Part shown: positions 56,612 to 64,000 of the stretch, piece by piece
Numbering within the stretch: position 1 is the first letter of the stretch
Layout of the letters: each line of letters opens with the position of its first letter
Origin: Sedimenticola selenatireducens
GTDB lineage: Bacteria; Pseudomonadota; Gammaproteobacteria; Chromatiales; Chromatiaceae
NCBI RefSeq assembly: GCF_007625115.1
Contig: NZ_VMNH01000010.1
Location: forward strand, 62,001 to 126,000
Reading direction: 5' to 3'
Length of the DNA stretch: 64,000 nucleotides
Position numbers and translations under genes: made by a program
The notes under the pieces: generated by a model
The model's input: only the letters and a program-made list of their open reading frames with translations
Told to the model about the DNA's origin: nothing
Database searches by the model: none

Positions 56612-57315
56612 TTTGCCTTTCTCCCTTCTACCCAGAGCTCGGTTCTTGCGCCAGCCATCATGGCGAATACGGCAGCAACAATCAGCCAGAGGTTATAAGG
56701 CATCCAAGCAAAAACTAAAGCCAGTAAGATGGAGACAAGCGCAGAGACCATGTGGGGAAGACTCCGCAGCATAGGCGCGATCAAGGAGATGAAGCAGATC
56801 GGTATGGCGAAATCCAGTGAATACTCTTTTGGAATGGATTGCCCCACCAAGGCACCCAGCAGAGAGAAGAGATACCAAAACGGACACAGCGCACTGGTGC
56901 AGCCAAAATAATAGGCTGTTTTTTGTGCCATGCTCCACTGAGGATTTCTTTCATACTTTTTTATCGAAACAGCAAAAGTCTGATCAATCATGAAGTAAGA
57001 GGCCAATGCCCGCGTTCTGAGGGATGTTTTTCCAAGATGCGGAACCAAGGCTGCAGAGTACATAGCCATGCGCAGATTAACGGCAAGGGCCGCCAGTATC
57101 ACAACAAAGGTCGGGGCTTGATCCTGCAGCAGTGCCAAAGCGGTAAATTGTGCCGCTCCCGCGATGACCAACACCGTCATGGACATGGTCTCCAGCAGGT
57201 TAAGTCCAGCTTCTGTGGCGACCACCCCAAACAGCAGACCAAAAGGTGCAACCACTAATATGAAGGGAATGCAGTCGAGAAACCCACTCCAAAAAATTGA
57301 TTTTGTATCAGACAT
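56605..57315 (-). CDS. azlC: Branched-chain amino acid permease AzlC
   Basis: A 236-residue integral membrane protein with several hydrophobic segments. FGLLFGVVATEAGLN near residue 25 and the AGAAQFTALALLQ region are AzlC hallmarks. It acts with AzlD. The ATG at 57315 has a weak site upstream. The two genes overlap, so they are one operon. Confidence 0.93.
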   Translation of the reverse strand: MSDTKSIFWSGFLDCIPFILVVAPFGLLFGVVATEAGLNLLETMSMTVLVIAGAAQFTALALLQDQAPTFVVILAALAVNLRMAMYSAALVPHLGKTSLRTRALASYFMIDQTFAVSIKKYERNPQWSMAQKTAYYFGCTSALCPFWYLFSLLGALVGQSIPKEYSLDFAIPICFISLIAPMLRSLPHMVSALVSILLALVFAWMPYNLWLIVAAVFAMMAGARTELWVEGRKAKC

Positions 57316-57724
57316 AGTCGATGAAATATTTGGGGGAAATTGAGTATCAGGCGAATGACTTCACCTTCACACCGAAGAGTAAGGTAAACCGATGTTTGAA
57401 AGCAAACGCTTTAAAGTGCCGCGCAAGATCGCATAAACATCAGATTAACCAGGGTTTATGGCGATGTACTGAAGAGTAATAACGATGACTCATTATGCAA
57501 TATGGCGCGCATAGCACTGGCCATCCCATCAATTATAATGGGTGGCAACTGGGTGAATGGTAATGTTGTAGTTATCTACTTGCTGTAAAGCTGTGGGGTT
57601 TTCTGTACACCTATACTTACTGGGTATAGAGGGCTTGATACAGATAAAAAAATATAACGGCTCATGCTAGCCTGGAGCAACAGCTCTGCTCCTGGCTAAC
57701 ATGAGATCTACGGGGTCGTAAGTT
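57316..57724. other. Gene-free interval between azlC and icd
   Basis: About 409 bases. It should hold the azlC promoter on the minus strand at its left side and the icd terminator at its right. No convincing open frame or RNA is seen. Confidence 0.5.
57661..57705 (-). terminator. Large hairpin downstream of icd
   Basis: The arms CTCATGCTAGCCTGGAGCA and TGCTCCTGGCTAACATGAG are complementary at 17 of 19 positions, with a seven-base loop. On the minus strand it is followed within about ten bases by a run of seven T. It is 20 bases past the icd stop. Confidence 0.8.
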
Positions 57725-59959
57725 CTATACAGCAGATTTAAGAATAGTGTTGAAGGTCTTGCTGGGGCACATGACGGCCTCGGTCTTCTCAACATCAGGC
57801 ATGTAATATCCGCCAATATCCACATGCTGACCCTGAGCACTGTTCATCTCTTCCACGATTTGTGTCTCATTGTCACTCAGCGCCTGGGCTATAGGTGCAA
57901 AGTGTGCCGCTAACGCTGTATCATCGGTTTGCTCAGCCAACGCCTGTGCCCAGTACATCGACAAATAGAAGTGGCTGCCACGATTATCCAATTCACCCGT
58001 ACGACGCGACGGTGACTTGCCACTATCCAGCAGTTTTTCGGTGGCCTGATCAAGGGTACGAGCCAACAATTTAGCTTTGGCGTTATCAAAGTTTTTACCG
58101 ATCTCTTCCAGCGAAACTGTCAGCGCCAAAAACTCTCCCAAAGAATCCCAACGCAAGTGGTTCTCTTCCACAAGCTGCTGCACATGTTTAGGCGCTGAAC
58201 CACCGGCACCGGTTTCGAACAGACCACCGCCCGCCATCAGCGGCACGATAGAGAGCATTTTTGCGCTGGTACCCAGTTCAAGAATAGGGAAAAGATCAGT
58301 CAGGTAATCACGCAGAATGTTGCCGGTAGCCGAGATCGTATCCAGACCACGCACAACACGTTCCAGTGAATAACGCATCGCACGCACCTGGGACATAATC
58401 TTGATATCGAGCCCTTCGGTATCATGATCCTTCAGGTAGGTCTCCACCTTCTTGATCAATTCGTTTTCATGGGGACGATAGGGATCCAACCAGAACACCA
58501 CCGGAATATTGGAGTCACGGCATCGGGTTACCGCCAGCTTGACCCAGTCACGAATAGGCGCATCCTTAACCTGGCACATACGCCAGATATCACCCTCTTC
58601 TACCCGTTGTGACATCAATACTTCACCCGTATCGATATCAACGATTCTTGCTTCACCGTCGGCAGGCACCTCGAAGGTCTTATCATGAGAGCCATACTCT
58701 TCTGCTTTCTGCGCCATCAATCCAACATTTGGAACACTGCCCATTGTGGTGGGATCAAAAGCGCCATTGGTCTTGCAGAAGTTAATGATCTCCTGGTATA
58801 TACGCGCGAAAGTACTCTCAGGGATTACCGCCTTGGTATCTTTTGGTCGACCATCGGCTCCCCACATCTTGCCGCCTGAACGAATCATGGCGGGCATAGA
58901 GGCATCCACAATCACGTCGTTAGGGGCATGCAAATTTGAGATACCTTTTGCCGAATCTACCATCGCCAACTCTGGGCGGTGTTCATGACAGGCATGCAAA
59001 TCTTGTACAATCTCTTCACGCAATGAACGAGGCAGGCTCTCGATCTTGCTGTAGAGATTAACCAGGCCATTGTTGACATTGACGCCCAGTTCATCAAACA
59101 GCTTGCCGTGCTTTTCGAAAGCGTCCTTGTAGAACACTTTGACAGCATGCCCAAACACGATCGGATGCGACACCTTCATCATGGTCGCTTTTACGTGCAG
59201 AGAGAGCATCATGCCGGTATTCAGTGCGTCTTCCATCTGCTCTTCGTAGAACTCGCACAGCGCCGTCTTACTCATATACATACTATCGATGATCTCACCT
59301 TCCAACAGTGAAACCTTGGGTTTCAGCAGGATGGTTTCACCACCCTTGGTCACCAGATCCATTTTCACGTCACGGGCTTTGTCCAAGGTCATCGATTTCT
59401 CACCGTGGTAGAAATCACCATGCCGCATGTGGGAGACGTGCGTCCGTGAAGCGGGGCTCCACTCTCCCATAGAGTGCGGATTCTTGCGGGCGTAGTTTTT
59501 CACGGCCTTAGGTGCGCGACGATCCGAGTTACCCTCGCGCAATACAGGATTGACTGCACTGCCAAGTGCCTTGCCGTATCGCTCTCGGATGGCACGCTCT
59601 TCATCAGTCTGGGGATCTTCTGGGTAATCGGGCAGTTTATAGCCACGGGCCTGTAACTCGGTAATGGCCGCCATGAGCTGGTGAACCGAGGCGCTGATAT
59701 TGGGCAACTTGATTATATTGGTAGTCGGCTCCTGGGTTAGCTGACCCAAAGTACCGAGGTTGTCTGGAACACGCTGATCTTCTGTTAAGAATTCTGGAAA
59801 TTCAGCAAGCACACGAGCCGCCACTGAGATATCACACTTTTCAACTTCAATTCCCGCAGCCGAGGTGAACGTGCGGATAACCGGGAGTAAAGAATAAGTG
59901 GCCAGTAGAGGAGCTTCGTCGGTCAGCGTGTAAATAATCTTTGGTTTTTGAGTAGTCAA
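57725..59959 (-). CDS. icd: Isocitrate dehydrogenase, monomeric NADP type
   Basis: A 744-residue monomeric NADP-dependent isocitrate dehydrogenase of the TCA cycle. The N-terminus ([20 protein letters not shown]) and the [19 protein letters not shown] segment are typical of the family. The start is a TTG at 59959 preceded by CGGGA; no ATG start fits, and family members begin at about this place. The C-terminus with FNTILKSAV is complete. A long stem-loop follows. Confidence 0.96.
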   Translation of the reverse strand: MTTQKPKIIYTLTDEAPLLATYSLLPVIRTFTSAAGIEVEKCDISVAARVLAEFPEFLTEDQRVPDNLGTLGQLTQEPTTNIIKLPNISASVHQLMAAITELQARGYKLPDYPEDPQTDEERAIRERYGKALGSAVNPVLREGNSDRRAPKAVKNYARKNPHSMGEWSPASRTHVSHMRHGDFYHGEKSMTLDKARDVKMDLVTKGGETILLKPKVSLLEGEIIDSMYMSKTALCEFYEEQMEDALNTGMMLSLHVKATMMKVSHPIVFGHAVKVFYKDAFEKHGKLFDELGVNVNNGLVNLYSKIESLPRSLREEIVQDLHACHEHRPELAMVDSAKGISNLHAPNDVIVDASMPAMIRSGGKMWGADGRPKDTKAVIPESTFARIYQEIINFCKTNGAFDPTTMGSVPNVGLMAQKAEEYGSHDKTFEVPADGEARIVDIDTGEVLMSQRVEEGDIWRMCQVKDAPIRDWVKLAVTRCRDSNIPVVFWLDPYRPHENELIKKVETYLKDHDTEGLDIKIMSQVRAMRYSLERVVRGLDTISATGNILRDYLTDLFPILELGTSAKMLSIVPLMAGGGLFETGAGGSAPKHVQQLVEENHLRWDSLGEFLALTVSLEEIGKNFDNAKAKLLARTLDQATEKLLDSGKSPSRRTGELDNRGSHFYLSMYWAQALAEQTDDTALAAHFAPIAQALSDNETQIVEEMNSAQGQHVDIGGYYMPDVEKTEAVMCPSKTFNTILKSAV

Positions 59960-60681
59960 TGTTGTTCCCGATAGTTACATGGCATGAAGCCATTACCCAC
60001 ACAGAGTCGGATTCACATTATGACCACTCACTGCAGTGCTTCAATCCAAAACTACCACGCAAGTGCTGATGAAACCGACGTTAACCCTGGCTTACACGGC
60101 ACCGATAGTGCGCGGCAAACCATTGATATAAAAAAACTGTCATGCGAACACAGTTTAGGGGACAGCTGAATAGCCTGTACAAAGCCGCCGATCACTTGTC
60201 CCAAACAGTGATCCAAAAATGACAAAACAACAAATAAATAGGCTGATTGTCCAATTTTATAATTATTTTTCGGATCTCCCGTAGAATATAAACATCCTGA
60301 ACGGATCAATCAATTCAGGTTATTCCCTAATGAGCCATAAAAACGACTGCTTTCACATCAACTACATATATTAAACAGATTATATCCTTTATATTCAAAT
60401 ACTTACATTAAATTAAATGGAATATATAAATGCGACCAAGAAAAAACTTCAGCTCCCTAATCACTCTGTCCAAATCCGCAAATAACTCCACAAAATCAGT
60501 TACAAACTGCTAATAATCCTGCAAGTACCGGCTTTCAAGAGAAGGGAGAACTTAGCATCAGTGCGGATTGGCAATGATTTAATCCTATACATCAAATATA
60601 GGGTAGGCACACCTTAAACAAACGCTAACCGAATGGACGAGAAGAGGTGTGATAAACACGCTAGTGTTGACGCTGAGGCTA
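59960..60681. other. Gene-free interval upstream of icd
   Basis: About 720 bases, AT-rich in the middle (60300-60450). It holds the icd promoter on its left. There is no ORF of reasonable quality: the longest frames have no ribosome site and no family-like sequence. I see no tRNA or known RNA fold. Confidence 0.5.
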
Positions 60682-61059
60682 TTAGCTATTCAACCAGTTA
60701 AGCGCATCCTCTTCATTATCAAACACCTTGGCTTGAAAGCCTTTTTTGACGGCAAGTGTTTCGCTGAACAAGATAGACTTGTGGCTCGCCTGATCAAGAT
60801 TGACGTAGGCCAGCTTCCACTCTTTAGGAACACCCTTTAGCTCTAGGGAGGAGACCACCTGATAATTGGCATAAGGCGGATAACGGCCTGTCAGTAGGGA
60901 AACCAACATAACGCGTGTAAATCCACAGGCTTTACATTTCTTGGTGATGTCATCAACAACCATCTGGCCGTTTTTAGCTGGGTCCGCATCCGTTCTGGAA
61001 CCCTTTACTGTCACCTTAATGAAACCTTCTTCTGCCTGATAACTGAGTTGATATGGCAT
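60682..61059 (-). CDS. STAS/SpoIIAA-like domain protein
   Basis: A 125-residue soluble protein. The pattern (MPYQLSYQAEEGFIKVTVKG, then CGFTRVMLVSLL and the C-terminal DNEEDALNWLNS) fits STAS/SpoIIAA-like proteins that often end with a similar D-x-x-x-A-x-x-WL motif. Function unknown; it may be a small regulatory or lipid-binding protein. It is separated from the M48 operon by about 150 bases of divergent or unrelated sequence. Confidence 0.65.
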   Translation of the reverse strand: MPYQLSYQAEEGFIKVTVKGSRTDADPAKNGQMVVDDITKKCKACGFTRVMLVSLLTGRYPPYANYQVVSSLELKGVPKEWKLAYVNLDQASHKSILFSETLAVKKGFQAKVFDNEEDALNWLNS

Positions 61060-61208
61060 AGGTGTGCACTATCTAATATTAAACAATTCACAGGCCGGCT
61101 AGCCTCCTTATCTAACATTATAGAGTGCCGGCATTCAATTTTTCATTCTACGCCAGATTGGTTGCAAGCTTATCCTGATCATAGCAATCGACATACCACC
61201 CTATCCTG

Positions 61209-62060
61209 CTATTTTTTCGCACTCTCGCTTGATGCATTCATCGCGGCGAAAATATTTTCAGGTATGGGCACCGTCTTACCTTCAATTTCCCAGCGATGTT
61301 GATCCGCATAAGAATCGATGGCATTGATTCGCTTCCAATCGAGTGGATGTGTTTGTAGAAATTCAAAACCGCCATCATCACCCTTTTCTTCACGATACGC
61401 CTGAAAGATACGAAACAGATCATCCGCCCCCTGGGTGTGTCCATAGATCTTATACACCGCTTCAAGTGCCTCTCTATCAGCCTCGCTCTCCATTTCCCGG
61501 TTAAAATGCAGTAGGGTGTAAAGCCCCGTATCGCCTAGCACACCCAGATCACTCTGCCCCAGCACCAGACTCAGCAGGGCACTAATCGTCAGACCACGAC
61601 TTACACTGACAATGGGATCACGGTGTTTAACATGGGCAACCTCATGGGCCAGCAACATCGCCAAGGCATTTTCATTGGGCAACTTTTCAAGTAAACCACG
61701 AAACACCACCACATTACCGCCGAGTGTTGCGAACGCATTCACCGTATCATCACTGGAATAGCGCAGGGTGATTTTCATCTCGTCTGGAAGCGCCATAGCT
61801 TTTATCACCTGCGCATTTACCCGTTCGAGATAGGCATCTATTTCAGCGTTCTCTTGCGTCTCAATGGGAAACGAAGAGACCAGCTCCAGTTCCATCTCGA
61901 AGGGAATATAACGAGCCAGGAAACCGGCAGATAACCCAAGAACGTAGACCGCTACAGCAATAATCAGCACAGCACCACCGAGCAGAACGGCCAGCTCCCG
62001 CAGGGGATGAACCTGGGATACGTTTATCCCTTCTGGAATTTCCTTATACTCAAATTTCAC
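61209..62060 (-). CDS. M48-family zinc metalloprotease
   Basis: A 283-residue protein with one N-terminal membrane helix (about 28-50) and the zinc motif HEVAH in LLAHEVAHVKHRD (about 145-157), with the third ligand glutamate in EMESEADREAL. This fits an envelope-anchored Ste24/HtpX-like M48 peptidase with the active site facing the periplasm. It begins at a GTG at 62060 whose GTGA overlaps the stop of the YbjQ gene, so the three genes 62832-61209 form one operon. Confidence 0.9.
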   Translation of the reverse strand: MKFEYKEIPEGINVSQVHPLRELAVLLGGAVLIIAVAVYVLGLSAGFLARYIPFEMELELVSSFPIETQENAEIDAYLERVNAQVIKAMALPDEMKITLRYSSDDTVNAFATLGGNVVVFRGLLEKLPNENALAMLLAHEVAHVKHRDPIVSVSRGLTISALLSLVLGQSDLGVLGDTGLYTLLHFNREMESEADREALEAVYKIYGHTQGADDLFRIFQAYREEKGDDGGFEFLQTHPLDWKRINAIDSYADQHRWEIEGKTVPIPENIFAAMNASSESAKK

Positions 62061-62512
62061 GCTTCATCTCTAGGCCGCATCAGTGCGGTACCGTAGGCAA
62101 GCACCTCAACCGAACCTATCGTGTTCTGCCGCCCTTTAGATATGGAGGCTGTCTCGTATTTCACATTGAATACATACTCTGCGCCCATTTTTGCTGCCTG
62201 CTCTTTCATGCGCAGCAGGGATTCGCGACGGGCACGATCCAGCAGCGCTTCATAAGAGGTAATCCTGCCGCCAAACAGGTTTCGCAACATGGCGATGAAG
62301 CGTTTGAAATAATCCACCGAGATTACGACACTGCCCAGCACAAGACACTGGTCATGTTGTTTTCCGGGAGGCGGAAATCGAGATGCCACCGTGGTCAACC
62401 CCGACAGACGCTTCTCACGTTCGATAATTGATTGGTAATGTTTCTTTTCTGCGTACTGACCCACCAGGTATCCCAGCGTCATCAGAACCAGAAAAATCGT
62501 CAGTTCAATCAT
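62057..62512 (-). CDS. YbjQ-family protein with N-terminal membrane helix
   Basis: A 151-residue protein. A hydrophobic helix (about 2-20) is followed by a YbjQ/UPF0145 domain (VLGSVVISVDYFKRF, the RARRESLLRMKEQAAKMGAEYV stretch and VEVLAYGTAL). The family forms pentameric rings and is annotated as heavy-metal-binding, with unclear role. GGAGTAAGCGAC lies before the ATG, which starts six bases after the previous YbjQ stop. It is in the operon with the M48 protease. Confidence 0.85.
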   Translation of the reverse strand: MIELTIFLVLMTLGYLVGQYAEKKHYQSIIEREKRLSGLTTVASRFPPPGKQHDQCLVLGSVVISVDYFKRFIAMLRNLFGGRITSYEALLDRARRESLLRMKEQAAKMGAEYVFNVKYETASISKGRQNTIGSVEVLAYGTALMRPRDEA

Positions 62513-62517
62513 GTCGC

Positions 62518-62832
62518 TTACTCCAGAATCACCGCCGTGCCATAGACATAAATTTCTGCTGCACCTTGAGCCACGGATGAGGTGGAAAATCGCACATTGA
62601 GTATCGCATTAGCGCCTATCGCATGCGCCTGCTGCTGCATACGATCCATCGCCTCATCACGGGACTCCTGTAACAGTTCCGTGTACCCCTTCAGCTCACC
62701 GCCGAAGATATTTTTCAGGCTGGCCATGATGTCTCTGCCTACATGTTTGGCACGAACAGAGCTACCTTGTACCAGACCAAAGTGTTTCTGGATCTGCTTA
62801 CCCGGTATGATTTCCATATTGCTAATCAGCAT
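62518..62832 (-). CDS. YbjQ-family protein (UPF0145)
   Basis: A 104-residue soluble YbjQ protein, with the motifs HFGLVQGSSVRAKH, SRDEAMDRMQQQAHAIGANAIL and the C-terminal EIYVYGTAVIL. It is the first gene of the ybjQ-ybjQ-M48 unit. AGGAAATAAAA precedes the ATG. The other YbjQ copy adds a membrane helix, so the pair may form a mixed complex near the membrane; that is inference. Confidence 0.92.
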   Translation of the reverse strand: MLISNMEIIPGKQIQKHFGLVQGSSVRAKHVGRDIMASLKNIFGGELKGYTELLQESRDEAMDRMQQQAHAIGANAILNVRFSTSSVAQGAAEIYVYGTAVILE

Positions 62833-62934
62833 TTTTATTTCCTGTTTACTATGGGATTAAATTCTAGGGATGACAGCGCTTAAAGAGGTCATATTTTATA
62901 GAGACGGTGAGCTTTTCATCTGACCCAAAACACT

Positions 62935-62992
62935 CCATAAACCGCACAAGCTTGCACTCGAAGGAAGCGGATTTGATGTGGCTTGTTATAAA
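62935..62992 (-). other. Weak attC-like site after the orphan toxin
   Basis: On the minus strand, TTATAACAAGCC follows and includes the toxin stop codon, as the inverse core of an attC would. About 40 bases later comes GCTTGT, then GTTTATGG, which could be a degraded opposite core. The pairing is ACAAGC/GCTTGT plus CCGC/GCGG only. The 58-base length fits short attC sites, but the core does not read GTTRRRY. Confidence 0.25.
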
Positions 62993-63273
62993 TTCTTTTC
63001 GTTCTCTTTACCGTGACAAACTCTTAAAATATAAATGACTTCATCAGTGATTAGATAGCGTACTGTATAATCACCTACATAGAGATCACGCAGTTGCTCT
63101 GGTTCGGTAGCCTTTAGCACGGGCAACCCTATTTGAGGGAATTGTTTAAACCTTTCGACACCCTCTTGCAGATCTATAGCAATCCTACGAGCCGCATACG
63201 GATTCTTATTCTCTACAAACTCTACAACCCTTTGAAGATCACCTACTGACTCCGGTGAGTACTTTACCTTCAT
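62986..63273 (-). CDS. RelE/ParE-type toxin, orphan
   Basis: A 95-residue protein of the RelE/ParE superfamily: KVKYSPESVGDLQRVVEFVE, the NPYAARRIA segment, and the C-terminal YLITDEVIYILRVCHGKE. ParE-like toxins poison DNA gyrase; RelE-like ones cut mRNA on the ribosome. No antitoxin stands before it. The 55 bases between the attC-like repeat and its start hold no gene, but an antitoxin-tail-like frame (LIAGVPELEHLLQNHEGK) overlaps the start and may be a remnant. The stop codon lies in TTATAACAAGC. Confidence 0.85.
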   Translation of the reverse strand: MKVKYSPESVGDLQRVVEFVENKNPYAARRIAIDLQEGVERFKQFPQIGLPVLKATEPEQLRDLYVGDYTVRYLITDEVIYILRVCHGKENEKNL

Positions 63274-63328
63274 GATTTTGGAGGAGATGTTCTAACTCCG
63301 GTACCCCAGCTATTAAAGATGACTTTTG

Positions 63329-63417
63329 AACATAATGTTGCAGTAACCAGCAGCCGCAGCGCAGCATAGGCTGTCCGAGTGAGCGATAGCGAACGGTGTT
63401 TACTGCCTTGTTATGTT
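63329..63417 (-). other. Probable integron attC site
   Basis: Two 18-base arms (63329-63346 and 63400-63417) are complementary at 14 positions. On the minus strand it begins AACATAACAAGGCAGTAA and ends TTACTGCAACATTATGTT, with about 53 bases between them that can also fold (GGACAGCC/GGCTGC-type pairs). The first toxin stop codon TAA is part of the ATAACAAGG box. This is the order gene-stop-attC-next cassette seen in chromosomal integrons. The right core reads ATTATGT rather than GTTATGT, so it may be worn. Confidence 0.55.
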
Positions 63418-63710
63418 TTTTCATCTGGCAATACCAAAATTCTTTCGCTTCGCCAAATCCTTACGACATGAATCGTTGATATTTCCCTCAAATACACAAC
63501 ACGAAAAGGGGCGTGGATTAATTCTCTGATTTTCGAGTTGTTAAACTCAGGTACAGGCCTCCCAATATCAGGATGTTGCTCTAGCGTTTGAATATGCTCA
63601 ATTATTGCGACAACAAACTCATTACCAATATCGGGTACTCCCTCTTCTAGGTAGTATTCTTTTATGGCTTCAAAATCACTGAATGCGGATTTTGTAATTA
63701 GGATTTTCAC
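63411..63710 (-). CDS. RelE/ParE-type toxin
   Basis: A 99-residue toxin of the same superfamily: KILITKSAFSDFEAIKEYYL, EHIQTLEQHPDIGRPVPEF, and the FRVVYLREISTIHVVRIWRSER segment of ParE-like folds. It directly follows the Phd/YefM-type antitoxin on the same strand (the ATG follows the antitoxin stop by one base), which gives a complete toxin-antitoxin pair. Its stop lies in the attC-like box. The target, ribosome or gyrase, cannot be told from sequence. Confidence 0.9.
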   Translation of the reverse strand: MKILITKSAFSDFEAIKEYYLEEGVPDIGNEFVVAIIEHIQTLEQHPDIGRPVPEFNNSKIRELIHAPFRVVYLREISTIHVVRIWRSERILVLPDEKT

Positions 63711-63980
63711 TCACTCGATTCCCAGCTTCTTTTTTACCTCATTGAGTGAAAATTCATCACCTTCCTTTACATCCATCATTCCTTGTGCAACAGCTTTTAA
63801 AAATGCTCTTTCTTCCTCATTTTTTTCATACTCATCAAGCGCTTGCACTACCGCTACGCCTCGGCCGCGGCTTGTGAGCAAAATTGGGCGGTGAGAGTCA
63901 TTTGCGTGATTTACGACTTTTCCAGGGTTAACCTTCAAGTCGGAGAGCGGGATTACATCTTCAGAGAATTTAGTATTCAT
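63711..63980 (-). CDS. Phd/YefM-family antitoxin
   Basis: An 89-residue antitoxin. The N-terminal DNA-binding part is DVIPLSDLKVNPGKVVNHAN, followed by RPILLTSRGRGVAVVQALDEYEK, the classic Phd/YefM core. The C-terminal acidic region (DVKEGDEFSLNEVKKKLG) binds the toxin. The ATG at 63980 is preferred to a GTG two codons upstream. The upstream promoter is cut by the window edge. Confidence 0.92.
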   Translation of the reverse strand: MNTKFSEDVIPLSDLKVNPGKVVNHANDSHRPILLTSRGRGVAVVQALDEYEKNEEERAFLKAVAQGMMDVKEGDEFSLNEVKKKLGIE

Positions 63981-64000
63981 GGGCACGGCCTTTAGGTGCG

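Noticed and set aside
63239-63424. A 61-codon frame through the attC-like region
   Set aside because: Its first half is a translation of the inverted repeat; only the last part could be an antitoxin remnant, noted separately.

Overview
The window reads as an ordinary chromosomal stretch of a sulfur-oxidising, autotrophic gammaproteobacterium. Two sulfur-globule-type proteins (11480-12541), form II RuBisCO with a divergent CbbR-type regulator (38160-40634), a phosphoribulokinase (33567-34457) and an assimilatory-type nitrate reductase (40706-43360) suggest CO2 fixation driven by reduced sulfur, with nitrate as a nitrogen source. Gene order such as rsmI/lpoA-yraN-diaA-dolP and argG-pilZ-ispG supports Gammaproteobacteria. 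Two NhaD-type Na+/H+ antiporters and a relative of the N-acetylglutaminylglutamine amidotransferase suggest a marine or saline setting. Relatives of Sedimenticola, Ca. Thiodiazotropha or other Chromatiales-like thiotrophs are plausible, but the species cannot be fixed from the sequence alone.

Layout. 1-8.4 kb: the end of a TrpB2-type tryptophan synthase beta chain, an FNR-like regulator, a patatin-like lipoprotein, then a minus-strand block with argG-pilZ-ispG and a HerA-like ATPase. 8.5-18 kb: an esterase, lipoamide dehydrogenase, two sulfur globule proteins, MlaA, a TraB/GumN protein, RNase T, Grx4-type glutaredoxin, a CopD-like membrane protein and an asparagine-synthetase-like amidotransferase. 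18.3-26 kb: Fe-SOD, Hsp20, RsmI and the LpoA-YraN-DiaA-DolP envelope cluster, followed by an FAD-linked oxidase and a DUF3047 protein. 26-31 kb: tandem NhaD antiporters and an SLC13/TrkA_C permease. 31.7-40.6 kb: a SulP transporter beside prk, then dxs and the cbbR/cbbM pair. 40.7-52 kb: NasA, HisC, small secreted or cysteine-rich proteins, a decayed chemoreceptor, an orphan molybdopterin oxidoreductase and a second SLC13 permease. 52-62.8 kb: redox, hydrolase and methyltransferase genes, a histone-deacetylase-like amidohydrolase, AzlCD, monomeric isocitrate dehydrogenase, and an M48 protease operon with two YbjQ proteins.

The most accessory-looking part is the right edge (62.9-64 kb). Two RelE/ParE-type toxin genes and one Phd/YefM-type antitoxin flank an inverted repeat that looks like an integron attC site. 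Both toxin stop codons lie inside the same ATAACAAG(G/C)C box, as is usual for gene cassettes of chromosomal integrons. No integrase is visible in the window.

No tRNA, rRNA, CRISPR array, prophage or insertion sequence was recognised. Most transcription units end in clear rho-independent hairpins, which are listed. Coordinates of short sites were read by hand and may be off by a base.
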